This document shows positions 1 to 9,888 of a stretch of DNA of 64,000 bases, one piece after another. Below the pieces are notes generated by a model that was not told where the DNA came from, ran no database searches, and saw nothing but the letters and a program-made list of their open reading frames with translations. The stretch lies in the NCBI GenBank assembly GCA_027924645.1, contig BSBN01000233.1, forward strand, positions 8,140,501-8,204,500. Reading direction: 5' to 3'. Source of the stretch: Cunninghamia lanceolata. Its lineage: Eukaryota; Streptophyta; Pinopsida; Cupressales; Cupressaceae. How positions within the stretch are numbered: position 1 is the stretch's first letter; the number at the start of each line of letters is the position of its first letter. Made by a program: the position numbers and the translations under genes.

Positions 1-2049
1 TCATGCCTTGCGGTGGTTTTTGCCTCACAAAAACTCCGACACTACATGTTGGCACATCCTGTCAAACTCATTGCCAAGATCGACCCACTAAAATATCTTC
101 TCAGCAAGGCAGCTCTCACAGGACGACTAGCCAAATGGGTTATGCTTCTTAGCGAATATGATATTGAGTATGTGGATAGAAAAGCCATCAAGGGGCAAAT
201 CATCGCAGACCAACTAGCTGAGGCACCATTACAGGACACTTCACCAATGCAGTTTGAGTTCCCCGATGAATCTCTATTCACTCTGTCCACATCTCCTTGG
301 AAACTCTACTTCGACGGGTCTTACACCAACCATGGATCGGGGGCAGGTATCTTGTTTATCACTACCCAAGGTGACACAATTCCAAAGTCCTACAGGTTGT
401 TATTTCCATGCACTAACAATATAGCAGAGTATGAGGCTTTGGTAATTGGTCTCAAGATGGCCACTGAGTGGAAAATTCAAGCACTACATGTCTATGGTGA
501 TTCTCAGCTTGTCTTAAACCAGGTCAACGACGAGTATCAGACCAAAGATGAGAAGCTCATCCCATACAAGCGAATGGTCGACGATCTCAAAGAACACTTT
601 GGGACCATCTCGTTTGAGCAAATACCCAGGATAGAGAACAAAGCAGCCGACGCAATGGCAACCATAGCCTCTCTTCTTGAGATACCTGAACAGGAGTCAC
701 GGTATGAGTTCCTAGTAGAAACAATTCGACAGCCAGCTTATGATCTCCTTGAAACCCATTCCATCTGCCACCTAGTGGGATCTGATTCACCTTGGTACGG
801 TAAGACCTACACTTACCTCAAGGACAATATCCTTCCTTTGGACCTCTCTTCTAACCAAAAACGAACCTTCATCCGACAAGCCTCCCGTTACACCATCATC
901 GCCAATACCCTTTACCGACGTGGTCTGGATGGTACTTTACTCCGTTGTCTAGAACAGGAAGAATCTATAACTGCCTCGCGAGACGTGCACGAAGGGATCT
1001 GCGAAACACACTCCAGCGGTCCTTCCTTAGCTAAGAAACTCATGCGTTTGGGTTATTACTGGCCCAATATGGAAATGGATTCATATCAGTTCGTCAAAAA
1101 GTGCAAACAGTGCCAAATACATGGGAACCTAATTCATGCACCTGCTCAGGAGTTGAGACCTCTAACGACACCCTGGCCCTTTTGCCAGTGGGGACTCGAC
1201 CTCGTAGGAAAGATTCATCCGCCTTCTTCCAACGGCCATAAATTCATCATAACCGCTACTGAATACTTCACAAAGTGGATTGAAGCCGTTCCCTTATCAA
1301 CCGTCACAGGAAAGCAAATTTCCTCTTTCATTCTGAATTACATTATCTGCCGATATGGCATCCCTTCATCCATCATAACGGATAACGGGAGACCTTTCAA
1401 AAATCAAGATGTCCAGGAACTTTGTGAACGGTTCAAGATCCAACATCGCTTCTCCACCCCATATTACCCCCAAGGTAACGGCCAAGCTGAGGCATCAAAC
1501 AAAACCATTCTGAAACTCCTAAAGAAGACTGTCAATGAAGCCGGTCGCAATTGGCACGTCCAGCTCAATCCCGCTCTGTGGGCCTATCGAACCAGCATAC
1601 GCACTCCCACAGGTGCTACACCCTACGCCCTCGTCTATGGTTCCGAAGCCATCCTTCCTATTGAGGTCAAACTCCCCTCCCTTCGGGTGTCGTTGAAAGG
1701 TCTCATATCAGACGAAGAGTACAGAGTCACCAGACTGCAAGAGCTAGAACTGCTAGAGGAACGACGCCAGAAAGCTTTTGACCATCTCAAAGCCTATCAA
1801 CAGATGATGTCAAGAAGCTACAACCACAAGGTTAGACCAAGATGCTTCAAAATTGGGGACCTCGTCCTAAAAGAGAACCCTCGCAACCAACAGGACAGAG
1901 AAAAGAAAGGTAAGTTCGAGCCTAACTGGCTTGGACCCTATGTAATTGTAGCAGCTTACGGATTGGGGGCATATCAGTTGGCCACATCAGAAGGTGAGTT
2001 GTTTGATGATCCCATCAACAGCATGCACCTTCGCAGGTTCTATACCTAA
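1..2049 (+). CDS. pol: Ty3/gypsy pol polyprotein, C-terminal part (RNase H, aRNase H, integrase), partial at window edge
   Basis: The frame is open to base 1, so the true start is outside the window. Counting from the GTG at 13: residues about 1-72 are the end of the RT-linked RNase H/connection. Residues 97-222 are a second, archaeal-type RNase H with acidic residues D101 (YFDGS), E139 (NNIAEYEAL), D163 (YGDSQ) and D213. H326, H333, C364 and C367 form the HHCC zinc domain. Integrase catalytic D396 (GLDLVG), D457 (ITDNG) and E493 (GQAEASNK) give the D-35-E spacing. A GPY module lies at 641-643. Dual RNase H places it in the Tat lineage. There are no stops or frameshifts, unlike every other TE gene here, so the element is relatively young. 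Its products degrade the RNA template and insert cDNA into the genome. Confidence 0.95.
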   Translation, partial: SCLAVVFASQKLRHYMLAHPVKLIAKIDPLKYLLSKAALTGRLAKWVMLLSEYDIEYVDRKAIKGQIIADQLAEAPLQDTSPMQFEFPDESLFTLSTSPWKLYFDGSYTNHGSGAGILFITTQGDTIPKSYRLLFPCTNNIAEYEALVIGLKMATEWKIQALHVYGDSQLVLNQVNDEYQTKDEKLIPYKRMVDDLKEHFGTISFEQIPRIENKAADAMATIASLLEIPEQESRYEFLVETIRQPAYDLLETHSICHLVGSDSPWYGKTYTYLKDNILPLDLSSNQKRTFIRQASRYTIIANTLYRRGLDGTLLRCLEQEESITASRDVHEGICETHSSGPSLAKKLMRLGYYWPNMEMDSYQFVKKCKQCQIHGNLIHAPAQELRPLTTPWPFCQWGLDLVGKIHPPSSNGHKFIITATEYFTKWIEAVPLSTVTGKQISSFILNYIICRYGIPSSIITDNGRPFKNQDVQELCERFKIQHRFSTPYYPQGNGQAEASNKTILKLLKKTVNEAGRNWHVQLNPALWAYRTSIRTPTGATPYALVYGSEAILPIEVKLPSLRVSLKGLISDEEYRVTRLQELELLEERRQKAFDHLKAYQQMMSRSYNHKVRPRCFKIGDLVLKENPRNQQDREKKGKFEPNWLGPYVIVAAYGLGAYQLATSEGELFDDPINSMHLRRFYT

Positions 2050-2104
2050 GAGAACCCCAATGCAAGGGGGCAAAAAAAAAAAAATAAATAAATCGTCCTT
2101 TGGT

Positions 2105-2228
2105 GAAAACCTGGCAAACAGGCGCCTTGGATAGGTATCATGGGGAAAACCTGGCAATCAGGCGTCATGTTACTTTCTAGCTTCTCGTGCAAATAAAAGC
2201 AAGTGATGAAAACCTGGTAAACAGGCGT
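2105..2228 (+). repeat. Three copies of a 20-bp motif GAAAACCTGGCAAACAGGCG
   Basis: The motif occurs at about 2105, 2145 and 2208 with one to three changes per copy and unequal spacers. Each copy contains CCTGg(c/t)aaaCAGG, a short inverted repeat able to form a small stem-loop. It lies just after the pol stop. Confidence 0.75.
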
Positions 2229-2458
2229 TACTTGTGACAAACCGCATTCTCCATCTTTGGGCATCCAATCACCTTGAGCCCATTCTCTCTCTATTTTCCC
2301 CATTCGACCCATATCCATCCCACAGTAAACACTTGACAGTTACCTATCATGGCTTGATACTCAGCTAGTGGCCTTGTCAACCAAGGTTTTGTCCCATATC
2401 GTCTCCTCGAAGTGAGCCTAGCGTAGTGTCTCTCGTCAATATCTGTGGTCCGAATCCG

Positions 2459-2676
2459 TGAACTACGTTGCCTCTGCGCCGTCACGTAGGCAAGGCCATT
2501 ATTCTAATGCGCCCCCGAGGCTTCCATCTCTCCCAAAGTCCCATTTGTCCCCCCTCTTGTCTTCATTCTTGTCGTCTTTCTTCTAGTCCATCCATGGTCC
2601 ATTAGGGTTTACCCCGAACTACGTTGCCTCTGCGTCGTCACGTAGGCAAGGCCATTTAGCAATGAGCCCCCGAGGC
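2459..2676 (+). repeat. Direct repeat pair, about 60 bp, offset about 156 bp
   Basis: The sequence beginning GAACTACGTTGCCTCTGCG and running through CACGTAGGCAAGGCCATT to a GCCCCCGAGGC stretch occurs at about 2459-2520 and again at about 2615-2676, nearly identical. It contains the inverted words CTACGT and ACGTAG. No coding role seen. Confidence 0.7.
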
Positions 2677-3127
2677 ACTAGGTCAGTCCCTTAGGGTCCG
2701 TCTTCTCAATAAGGATAGTGCAATCTTCTCACCAAGCAAGCAAATGCAAGCAAACACCCGCGCTTCAAGCAGGAACCTTGACTATGAGCATCTTAACCCA
2801 TCCAATGCAAAGCAAATACCCAAGGTCTTCTAAATGATTTTATGAAAATTAAGGCAAGAAATAAACACGTATCAACGCAAATGTGCTTTTGTAGATTTGA
2901 ACCTAGGGTTAAGTCACAGAGTCTTGATTTTACAATCATACCCTCCTATGCTACTCAAGGATGCCAAAAGCTCGAGATGCTATGATGGTGGCATGGTTAC
3001 TTTCTTTGTTTGCTATTTGGGGATTAAACTTTGGTAATGTGAAGCCTTGTCTTAGGACGTGATCGGCAAACGATCATCGAGGACATCAAAGGTCTAACAT
3101 GAACGGGGGCAATCCTTGCTTGTTGAA

Positions 3128-3262
3128 ACGCAAGCGATACTCAGGTCATCTAGATTCAAATTTTGACTAGATGCTTGTATTAACTTGCTCAATCACAATC
3201 CATGTAAGCGATACTCAGGTCATCTTGGTTCAATTATACCTCGGTGCTTGTATTCACTTACA
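3128..3262 (+). repeat. Direct repeat pair, about 60 bp
   Basis: AAGCGATACTCAGGTCATCT, then a TTCAA word and a tGCTTGTATT word, occurs at about 3128-3185 and again at about 3204-3256, with several substitutions between the copies. Non-coding spacer of element 1. Confidence 0.6.
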
Positions 3263-4162
3263 ACATTTCAAGAAAATACCAAAAACAAAATACCCAATGA
3301 TGAAATAAAGCAATCTAAAAGCAAAGCATCCGTCCTATATCCATACACCCATCCATACAATCCTCATTAATCAAACTATGCAGAGTAATGATATCAAGAA
3401 AAATTCCTAAGTCATTCTTTCGCAACCATCCCTCTATCCATCATGTCATTCTTCTGTCGATAGCGTACATTTGGACATCACAAAAACAAGGCATATAGGA
3501 GCATATCATATCATTCGTAGAAACTAGTCATGCACATGATTAGGTTAGTAGAATACATCATCCAATGCATTAGGTCACCAATACATTTGCATCACATCTT
3601 AATCTTAAAAGCCCAGAAAATCAAACAACATAGCTAAGTACATCACATGTATAGTTACATCACCCCATAGTACTCATGTTACAAATGCATACATTCAAAG
3701 CATTACATCATATAAGTATCTATACAACATCATAACATAGAAATCATGTTCCATACACACATCTGCATTAGCTCATTTATACACCACATATATAGCATCA
3801 TAACATAGAAATCATGTTTCATATGCGTACATTTGCATCATCACAAGAACATCATATTAACTTTGCATTCATTTGTCACATTAAATCATATAGACATCAT
3901 ATAGCAGCATATCAAAGTATTTCTCATATAGCACCATATAAACCATCTAACTATGCAATAGAACCACATCATGCAATAGAAATAATCATCTCATGAACGC
4001 ATGCAATAGATACACAAAGCTGCATCATCACCCATACTATCATATACAAGGATGTCCAAATATACAATATCACCATCTCTCTCAAAATCAAAGTGTCATA
4101 TACAGTGTACGTCTACATAGACGGTGATACATGTCCCAAAATGTACAAAGTCTGGTCTCTGA

Positions 4163-6837
4163 CTACCCCTGCGGCTGTGGGCCACCACTGCCGGCTCCTG
4201 ACTGCTGAGGTCCCATGACCGATGCCCCTGACTGGGATGGGCCTGCTCTGTGAGCCACCCCAGACTGAGTCCTGAAACTCCCTGCCCTCTGGCTAGATGA
4301 CACGGCACCATGGTACAAGCCTCGGTAGTACTGTGCCTGCTGCTGCACTCTGGCTAAGTCTGTCTGTGCCTGTGCCAACTGCGTCTGCAACTGGCCTACC
4401 TGTGCCTGTGCCTGCTGCACCTGCCCAACCAAAAATGTACTCGCTGCATCTGTGCCCATGGCAGCCACTGCTGTGTCCCTCTCTACTCAGATCAGACGTA
4501 CCCGGGCATCTGCCATGTCTCACTCGCGAGTCAAACCAGCGATCACTGCTGCATCTGTATCTCGCATCCTCTCCACTCTCCTCAGCTGTGCTTGCAGCTC
4601 CCGCACCTGTCCTCTCAGGCTGGCTATGGTCCTCTCATGGGCCTCACCCTGCACCGGCCCCTGTGCTGCCTCTGCCTATCCTAGCCCCTGCTGCTGGGGC
4701 ACCTGCTGCTGGGGCACCTACTGCTGTGGTACCTGCTGGGGTGGTGGCATCTGTGCCTGCTGCTGTCCCTCCCCCTGTCCTGGCACTGCCTGCCCAGCCC
4801 GGTCTATCCTCCTCCGCTGCCTCGGCCTCTCTGCAGCTCGGCCACCACGTCCTCGTCCTCCTCTAGCGGCCCTCCGCCCTGGGCCAGCCTCTCCCTCCTC
4901 CTCTGAGTCCGCCTCGTCAATGCGAGGCACCAGCATACCAGGTCCTGAATATCTCAGAAATGGATGTGCAGTAATCCAATCCTCATACTCCTGTGTAACC
5001 CCAGCATCTGCAATCTCTCGCCTCATATCCCATGCCACATAAGGCAACTGCTGGAACTCTGCCAGAGCCTCCTCGTAAGAAGCCATCGGCCCCCATCGGA
5101 CCCTCTCTGCATGTGTCCGTGCAAACATGGCCTATCCCTGCGGCATGCCCTGTCTCCTGCCGAACTGTCTCAGTACTCGGCCCACCGTCTGCCTCTCCAA
5201 GATGTGCCGTGTCCGGCCAATCAACCACTTGGTCTGGAAGCAGAAAGGTAGCTCATCTCCCTCATCGTCCCAAGGCTCGCAGTCCAGATATGGTCGCCAG
5301 ACGACCACATCTATCCCATCCAACGTATGCCGCCAATACTCCAGCTTCCCCAGCCTGTGCTGGGAAATCACTCCTGCGTAGCCATAGCTGCACGACTCTC
5401 CCCTCTGCCTAGCAAAGACACATATCGGCCTGGTCACCGCTATGTGCTCCCACAGCCAAAACTGTAACAGCAGCACCCCAGCCGATAGACTCGTGCTGCG
5501 GTGGTACACCACCTGATGCATGTCGTGGTATAAGTGAGCTAGCACGCAAGGTCCCCACGTGTATCGAGTGCCCTCAGTCACCATCCGCTCCATAATCCTG
5601 CCCCATCCAATGGGGAACCCGTGCGATCTCCTGTCAGGGCATACAACACCCGCAATCAGTCCAGCCACGATCCCAGGGAAGTAGTCGTAGCAGTCATAGA
5701 TATCCTGCCAAGGGATGACCTGTCCCACCAGCTCGGGATCGTCGAATACTCGCTGACACTCGGCGAGTCCCGCGTCCCGCTGTGCATCGTACTCCACCAA
5801 CTCGCCTACCACGGGCAAGTGCAGTATCCTATAGACGTCCTCCAACGTCATAGTCATCTCTCCAGTAGGGAAGTGGAAGGTCCCGTCCTCGCTGTGGAAT
5901 CTCTCCACGGCAGCTGTCAGCAGTCCTCAGTTCGCCCGCACCTCGGGCATGAAGCAAACGTAATCTAGGCCCATGGCACCAAGCGCCACTCTATCAGCCT
6001 CCGTCAACATATGTCTCTGCAGTAGAGGCATAGGGAACGTCTCCCTCGACTGCAATGTCTCTCATATCTCCTCCTGCAAGCACGCAAAGCAAGGCGTCAG
6101 TCTCAAACCGCATATACCATACTCAACATATCTATTGGACTATATCAACTAAACTTAGCATTTCAAATTGATCAAAACAGCACACTACATCTCTCGACTA
6201 GATTCCTGCAATCTCGGAGATAGCTCATCGATTCCGGCGTCAAACATGACGCTAATCGAGTCAGTTTGGCTAAGTAATTTGCCATCCCAAGCAAATGCGC
6301 CACTACGGGTGGTAAATGCGCCATTTCTGGTATATGCACCGCAACAATCAACGTATGCGCCGCAAAAATGCATATGCGCCGCAACAGGGCACATATGCGC
6401 CGTTCTGACGCATGCGCCGCATAAAGCCACGTATGCGCCGCTAAATTATGTATGCGCCGCAGGAAGTCACATATGCGCAACTTCAGCAAATGCGTTGCTA
6501 CATTTCACGCATGCGCGGCGCAAATACAAAAGCGCCACTTAATTACGAAAGCGCCGCCAGAGTGAACACATGCGCAGCTTTCACGCATGCGCCGCCGAAA
6601 CAGGCATATGCGCCGCGAAATCACAAAAGCGCAGCTTCGCGGGGCATATGCGCCATTCTGCATTTCGGCGCATTCATTTCACCTATTTTCTATGAGCATT
6701 TATGACACCTAAACTCGACCCTAGGAGAATTTTTTCGAAGCACATACCGGGGGTCCTGCCTCTGCTGGCCGCTCGAATCATCGGACTCGCTCGAATCGAT
6801 GCTCCTCGCGTGGAATGTCTGCTGCTCTGGCCGCCAT
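4163..6837 (-). pseudogene. Plant mobile domain (PMD, MAIN/MAIL-like) accessory gene, copy 1, antisense to the host element
   Basis: Two exons on the minus strand. Exon 1 is 6748-6837 (30 codons, first ATG after an in-frame TAG). The intron is 6074-6747 (674 bp, GTATGT donor, TTGCAG acceptor, phase 0). Exon 2 is 6073-4163 (636 codons plus TAG). The N-terminal ~310 residues are a PMD fold; FHFPTGEMTMTLEDV and ILHLPV are typical of the family. A K/R/G- and E-rich linker follows, then a Q/A-rich coiled-coil-like tail. The frame of exon 2 never shifts but is broken by TGA at 6062-6064, 5927-5929, 4520-4522 and 4487-4489, TAG at 5132-5134, 4718-4720 and 4676-4678, and TGA in exon 1 at 6778-6780. 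PMD proteins are nuclear silencing factors in plants and are also carried by TEs; the role inside this element is unknown. The splice model is inferred from signals and phase. Confidence 0.82.
6294..6672. repeat. ATGCGCCGCA-type motif array in the PMD intron, copy 1
   Basis: About 19-20 degenerate copies of a core resembling (A/G)TATGCGCCGCA, spaced irregularly at roughly 15-25 bp and separated by A/T-rich words that differ from copy to copy. Variants include AAAGCGCCGC and CATGCGCAGC. It lies wholly inside the intron. The array is very CpG-rich against an AT-rich background. It is not a perfect-unit minisatellite; the core is conserved and the spacers are not. Confidence 0.75.
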
Positions 6838-6920
6838 GCTGCTCTAGGTTTGCTCTGAGCTCTCCTTCTCCAATCCAGATCAACCAAGTGTGCAAATGAC
6901 TATTCTTGTGGACCCAGCTC

Positions 6921-6930
6921 CTATTTATAG
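6921..6930 (-). promoter_or_regulatory. TATA box of PMD gene copy 1
   Basis: CTATAAATAG on the minus strand, about 85-95 bp upstream of the exon-1 ATG at 6837. This leaves room for a start site near 6895 and a ~60-base leader. The same box stands at 9648-9657 before copy 2. Confidence 0.65.
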
Positions 6931-7160
6931 CCTCCAAAACCCTAATTCTGGCTAGGTGATGACTGTGACTACTTCCCGTGTCCGTTTTTCCTCCCATTTT
7001 CTTCCCGCATCCCTGACCGCGTCCCTTTTCCTCCAACCTATCCTAACCCCTTCCTCGTCGTGAGATCGTCCGTCTCCAAAACTTTCGCCGTTTTTCCCGT
7101 CCAATCTCCCGAGGGGGCATCCTATCGTCATTTAACCTACACCAGGGGCAAACTGGGGCA

Positions 7161-8173
7161 TGTATCATCATTCAGACTATCAATTTCTTTGAAGCAACAC
7201 TGTAAACTGCATTGCATCAAAGAGGGGCAAAATGTATACGCCTAAAAATGACACAAATCATCCTAAATAAATATTCTAAATATTTATTCCCTTCTTCTAT
7301 TAATTAAATAAATATTCTAAATTTATTTAATCGATTCACTGTTCCATAATTAAATAAATTCTATTTATTTAATTAAAATCCTTCCATTTGTCCTTCACAA
7401 TTAAATAATTATAAATTATTTAATTAAGCCTAATTCCTCTATCCTAAGTTCTAAATTCAAAAATCCACATCACCTTTACACCTCACCTTTTCCACCTCAC
7501 CTTGTCCACCTCATCAGGTTGCACATGTAATTAAATATATTTAATATTTAATTATCTTATTTTCCCTCACCCACATGGCCTATTTCTTCTCCAATCAGAG
7601 GTCAGTTAACCAATCAATCAAGTCTGTTAACTAACCTGTCAGTTGAGTCAAATCCTCAATCAATCCAGTCAGTTCCACAATCCACTCTTCTAACTGATCA
7701 ATCAAGTCTGTTAACAGACCAGTCAATGGAGTTAACTCTCCAATCAGTTTTGTCACATCCCACCTTTCATGATGGAGCTGGGACACTTGTCACATCTCCA
7801 CTGGTTGCACATTCCTCAACCATCCTCAACCGTTGATCTTCATATCTTCTCTCAACCGTTGATTCCTATTCCTCCGGGTCTATAAATGAAGCTTCATCCC
7901 TTCATTCTAATCATCCAGGCTTTTGACATCGTTACTCTGCAGGAATATCACCAGCGCGCCTTTGGCACCCATTTGTCATCCACAAGCTTGAGATCACCAT
8001 TGTTGCATTGGAGCTCACCTTCATTGCATATCACACTACAGCCGTTCACCATCGACTTCCTCCAACAGCTTTTAAAAGATTGCACTCTCTGAGGGCTCAT
8101 CTCATCTGCGAAAGGACGATTCATGATAGGCGAACAACAGAAGTTTCAAAACGGAAGAGGTTTGCTGTGTTTG
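7161..8173 (+). mobile_element. LTR of element 1, 3'-truncated copy in duplication unit 1
   Basis: Begins TGTATCATC directly after a G-rich tract (AAACTGGGGCA, a polypurine-tract-like site) and matches the complete 3' LTR at 9889-11000 until the duplication joint, so the last ~99 bp are missing. TATAAAT lies at 7881-7887. Confidence 0.75.
7881..7887 (+). promoter_or_regulatory. LTR TATA box, unit 1
   Basis: TATAAAT after CCTCCGGGTC, about 720 bp into the LTR; the duplicate at 10609-10615 has the same context. Confidence 0.6.
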
Positions 8174-9564
8174 CTCCCACAGCCAAAACTGTAACAGCAG
8201 CACCCCAGCCGATAGACTCGTGCTGCGGTGGTACACCACCTGATGCATGTCGTGGTATAAGTGAGCTAGCACGCAAGGTCCCCACGCGTATCGAGTGCCC
8301 TCAGTCACCATCCGCTCCATAATCCTGCCCCATCCAATGGGGAACCCGTGCGATCTCCTGTCAGGGCATACAACACCCGCAATCAGTCCAGCCACGATCC
8401 CAGGGAAGTAGTCATAGCAGTCATAGATATCCTGCCAAGGGATGACCTGTCCCACCAGCTCGGGATCGTCGAATACTCGCTGACACTCGGCGAGTCCCGC
8501 GTCCCGCTGTGCATCGTACTCCACCAACTCACCTACCACGGGCAAGTGCAGTATCCTATAGACGTCCTCCAACGTCACAGTCATCTCTCCAGTAGGGAAG
8601 TGGAAGGTCCCGTCCTCGCTGTGGAATCTCTCCACGGCAGCTGTCAGCAGTCCTCGGTTCGCCCGCACCTCGGGCATGAAGCAAACGTAATCTAGGCCCA
8701 TGGCACCAAGCGCCACTCTATTAGCCTCCGTCAACATATGTCTCTGCAGTAGAGGCATAGGGAACGTCTCCCTCGACTGCAATGTCTCTCGTATCTCCTC
8801 CTGCAAGCACGCAAAGCAAGGCGTCAGTCTCAAACCGCATATACCATACTCAACATATCTATTGGACTATATCAACTAAACTTAGCATTTCAAATTGATC
8901 AAAACAGCACACTACATCTCTCGACTAGATTCCTGCAATCTCGGAGATAGCTCATCGATTCCGGCGTCAAACAGGACGCTAATCGAGTCAGTTTGGCTAA
9001 GTAATTTGCCATCCCAAGCAAATGCGCCACTACGGGTGGTAAATGCGCCATTTCTGGTATATGCGCCGCAACAATCAACGTATGCGCCGCAAAAATGCAT
9101 ATGCGCCGCAACAGGGCACATATGCGCCGTTCTGACGCATGCGCCGCATAAAGCCACGTATGCGCCGCTAAATTATGTATGCGCCGCAGGAAGTCACATA
9201 TGCGCAACTTCAGCAAATGCGCTGCTACATTTCACGCATGCGCGGCGCAAATACAAAAGCACCGCTTAATTACGAAAGCGCCGCCAGAGTGAACACATGC
9301 GCAGCTTTCATGCATGCGCCGCCGAAACAGGCATATGCGCCGCGAAATCACAAAAGCGCAGCTTCGCGGGGCATATGCGTCGTTCTGCGTTTCGGCGCAT
9401 TCATTTCACCTATTTTCTATGAGCATTTATGACACCTAAACTCGACCCTAGGAGAATTTTTTCGAAGCACATACCGGGGGTCCTGCCTCTGCTGGCCGCC
9501 CGAATCGTCGGACTCGCTCGAATCGATGCTCCTCGCGTGGAATGTCTGCTGCTCTGGCCGCCAT
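8102..9564 (-). pseudogene. PMD gene copy 2, 3'-truncated, fused to LTR sequence
   Basis: Exon 1 is 9475-9564, the intron 8801-9474, and exon 2 8800 down to the duplication joint at 8172, where PMD sequence stops after the residues LQFWLWE. The frame then reads about 23 codons of antisense LTR to a stop at 8102-8104. Unlike copy 1, the three comparable CGA arginine codons (exon 1, 8789-8791, 8654-8656) are intact, so exon 1 and the PMD part present are open. It could still give a ~260-residue chimera, but it lacks the C-terminal third of the PMD domain and the whole tail, so normal function is doubtful. Confidence 0.8.
9021..9399. repeat. ATGCGCCGCA-type motif array in the PMD intron, copy 2
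   Basis: Duplicate of the 6294-6672 array, offset by 2727 bp, with about eight substitutions, nearly all transitions within GCGCCGC cores. Confidence 0.75.
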
Positions 9565-9647
9565 GCTGCTCTAGGTTTGCTCTGAGCTCTCCTTCTCCAA
9601 TCCAGATCAACCAAGTGTGCAAATGACTATTCTTGTGGACCCAGCTC

Positions 9648-9657
9648 CTATTTATAG
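9648..9657 (-). promoter_or_regulatory. TATA box of PMD gene copy 2
   Basis: Identical CTATAAATAG in the duplicated segment, the same distance upstream of the copy-2 ATG (9562-9564). Confidence 0.65.
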
Positions 9658-9888
9658 CCTCCAAAACCCTAATTCTAACTAGGTGATGACTGTGACTACT
9701 TCCCGTGTCCGTTTTTTCCTCCCGTTTTCTTCCCGCATCCCTGACCACGTCCCTTTTCCTCCAACCTATCCTAACCCCTTCCTCGTCGTGAGATCGTCCG
9801 TCTCCAAAACTTTCGCCGTTTTTCCCGTCCAATCTCCCGAGGGGGCATCCTATCATCATTTAACCTACACCAGGGGCAAACTGGGGCA

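Larger units (their letters stand above)
2050..4162 (+). other. Post-pol spacer of element 1
   Basis: About 2.1 kb between the pol stop and the end of the antisense PMD gene, without a credible ORF. It starts with a G5C/A12 purine tract (about 2065-2085), then holds three short repeats and two pairs of direct repeats (listed separately). From about 3480 to 4090 it is a low-complexity, CAT-rich stretch in which the phrase ATCATAACATAGAAATCATG recurs (about 3728 and 3795). Long spacers with an extra ORF between pol and the 3' LTR are known in Tat elements. Confidence 0.7.

Noticed and set aside
4297..5412. Overlapping plus-strand ORFs up to 196 codons
   Set aside because: Shadows of the GC-rich PMD exon on the other strand; proline/serine/cysteine-rich with no domain.
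6294..6672. CRISPR-like repeat/spacer array
   Set aside because: Plant nuclear context, 8-12 bp degenerate cores, irregular spacing and no cas genes.
6168..6705. ORFs in both strands with repeated APQ/AHICA words
   Set aside because: Products of the CpG-rich intronic motif array, which explains their periodic look.
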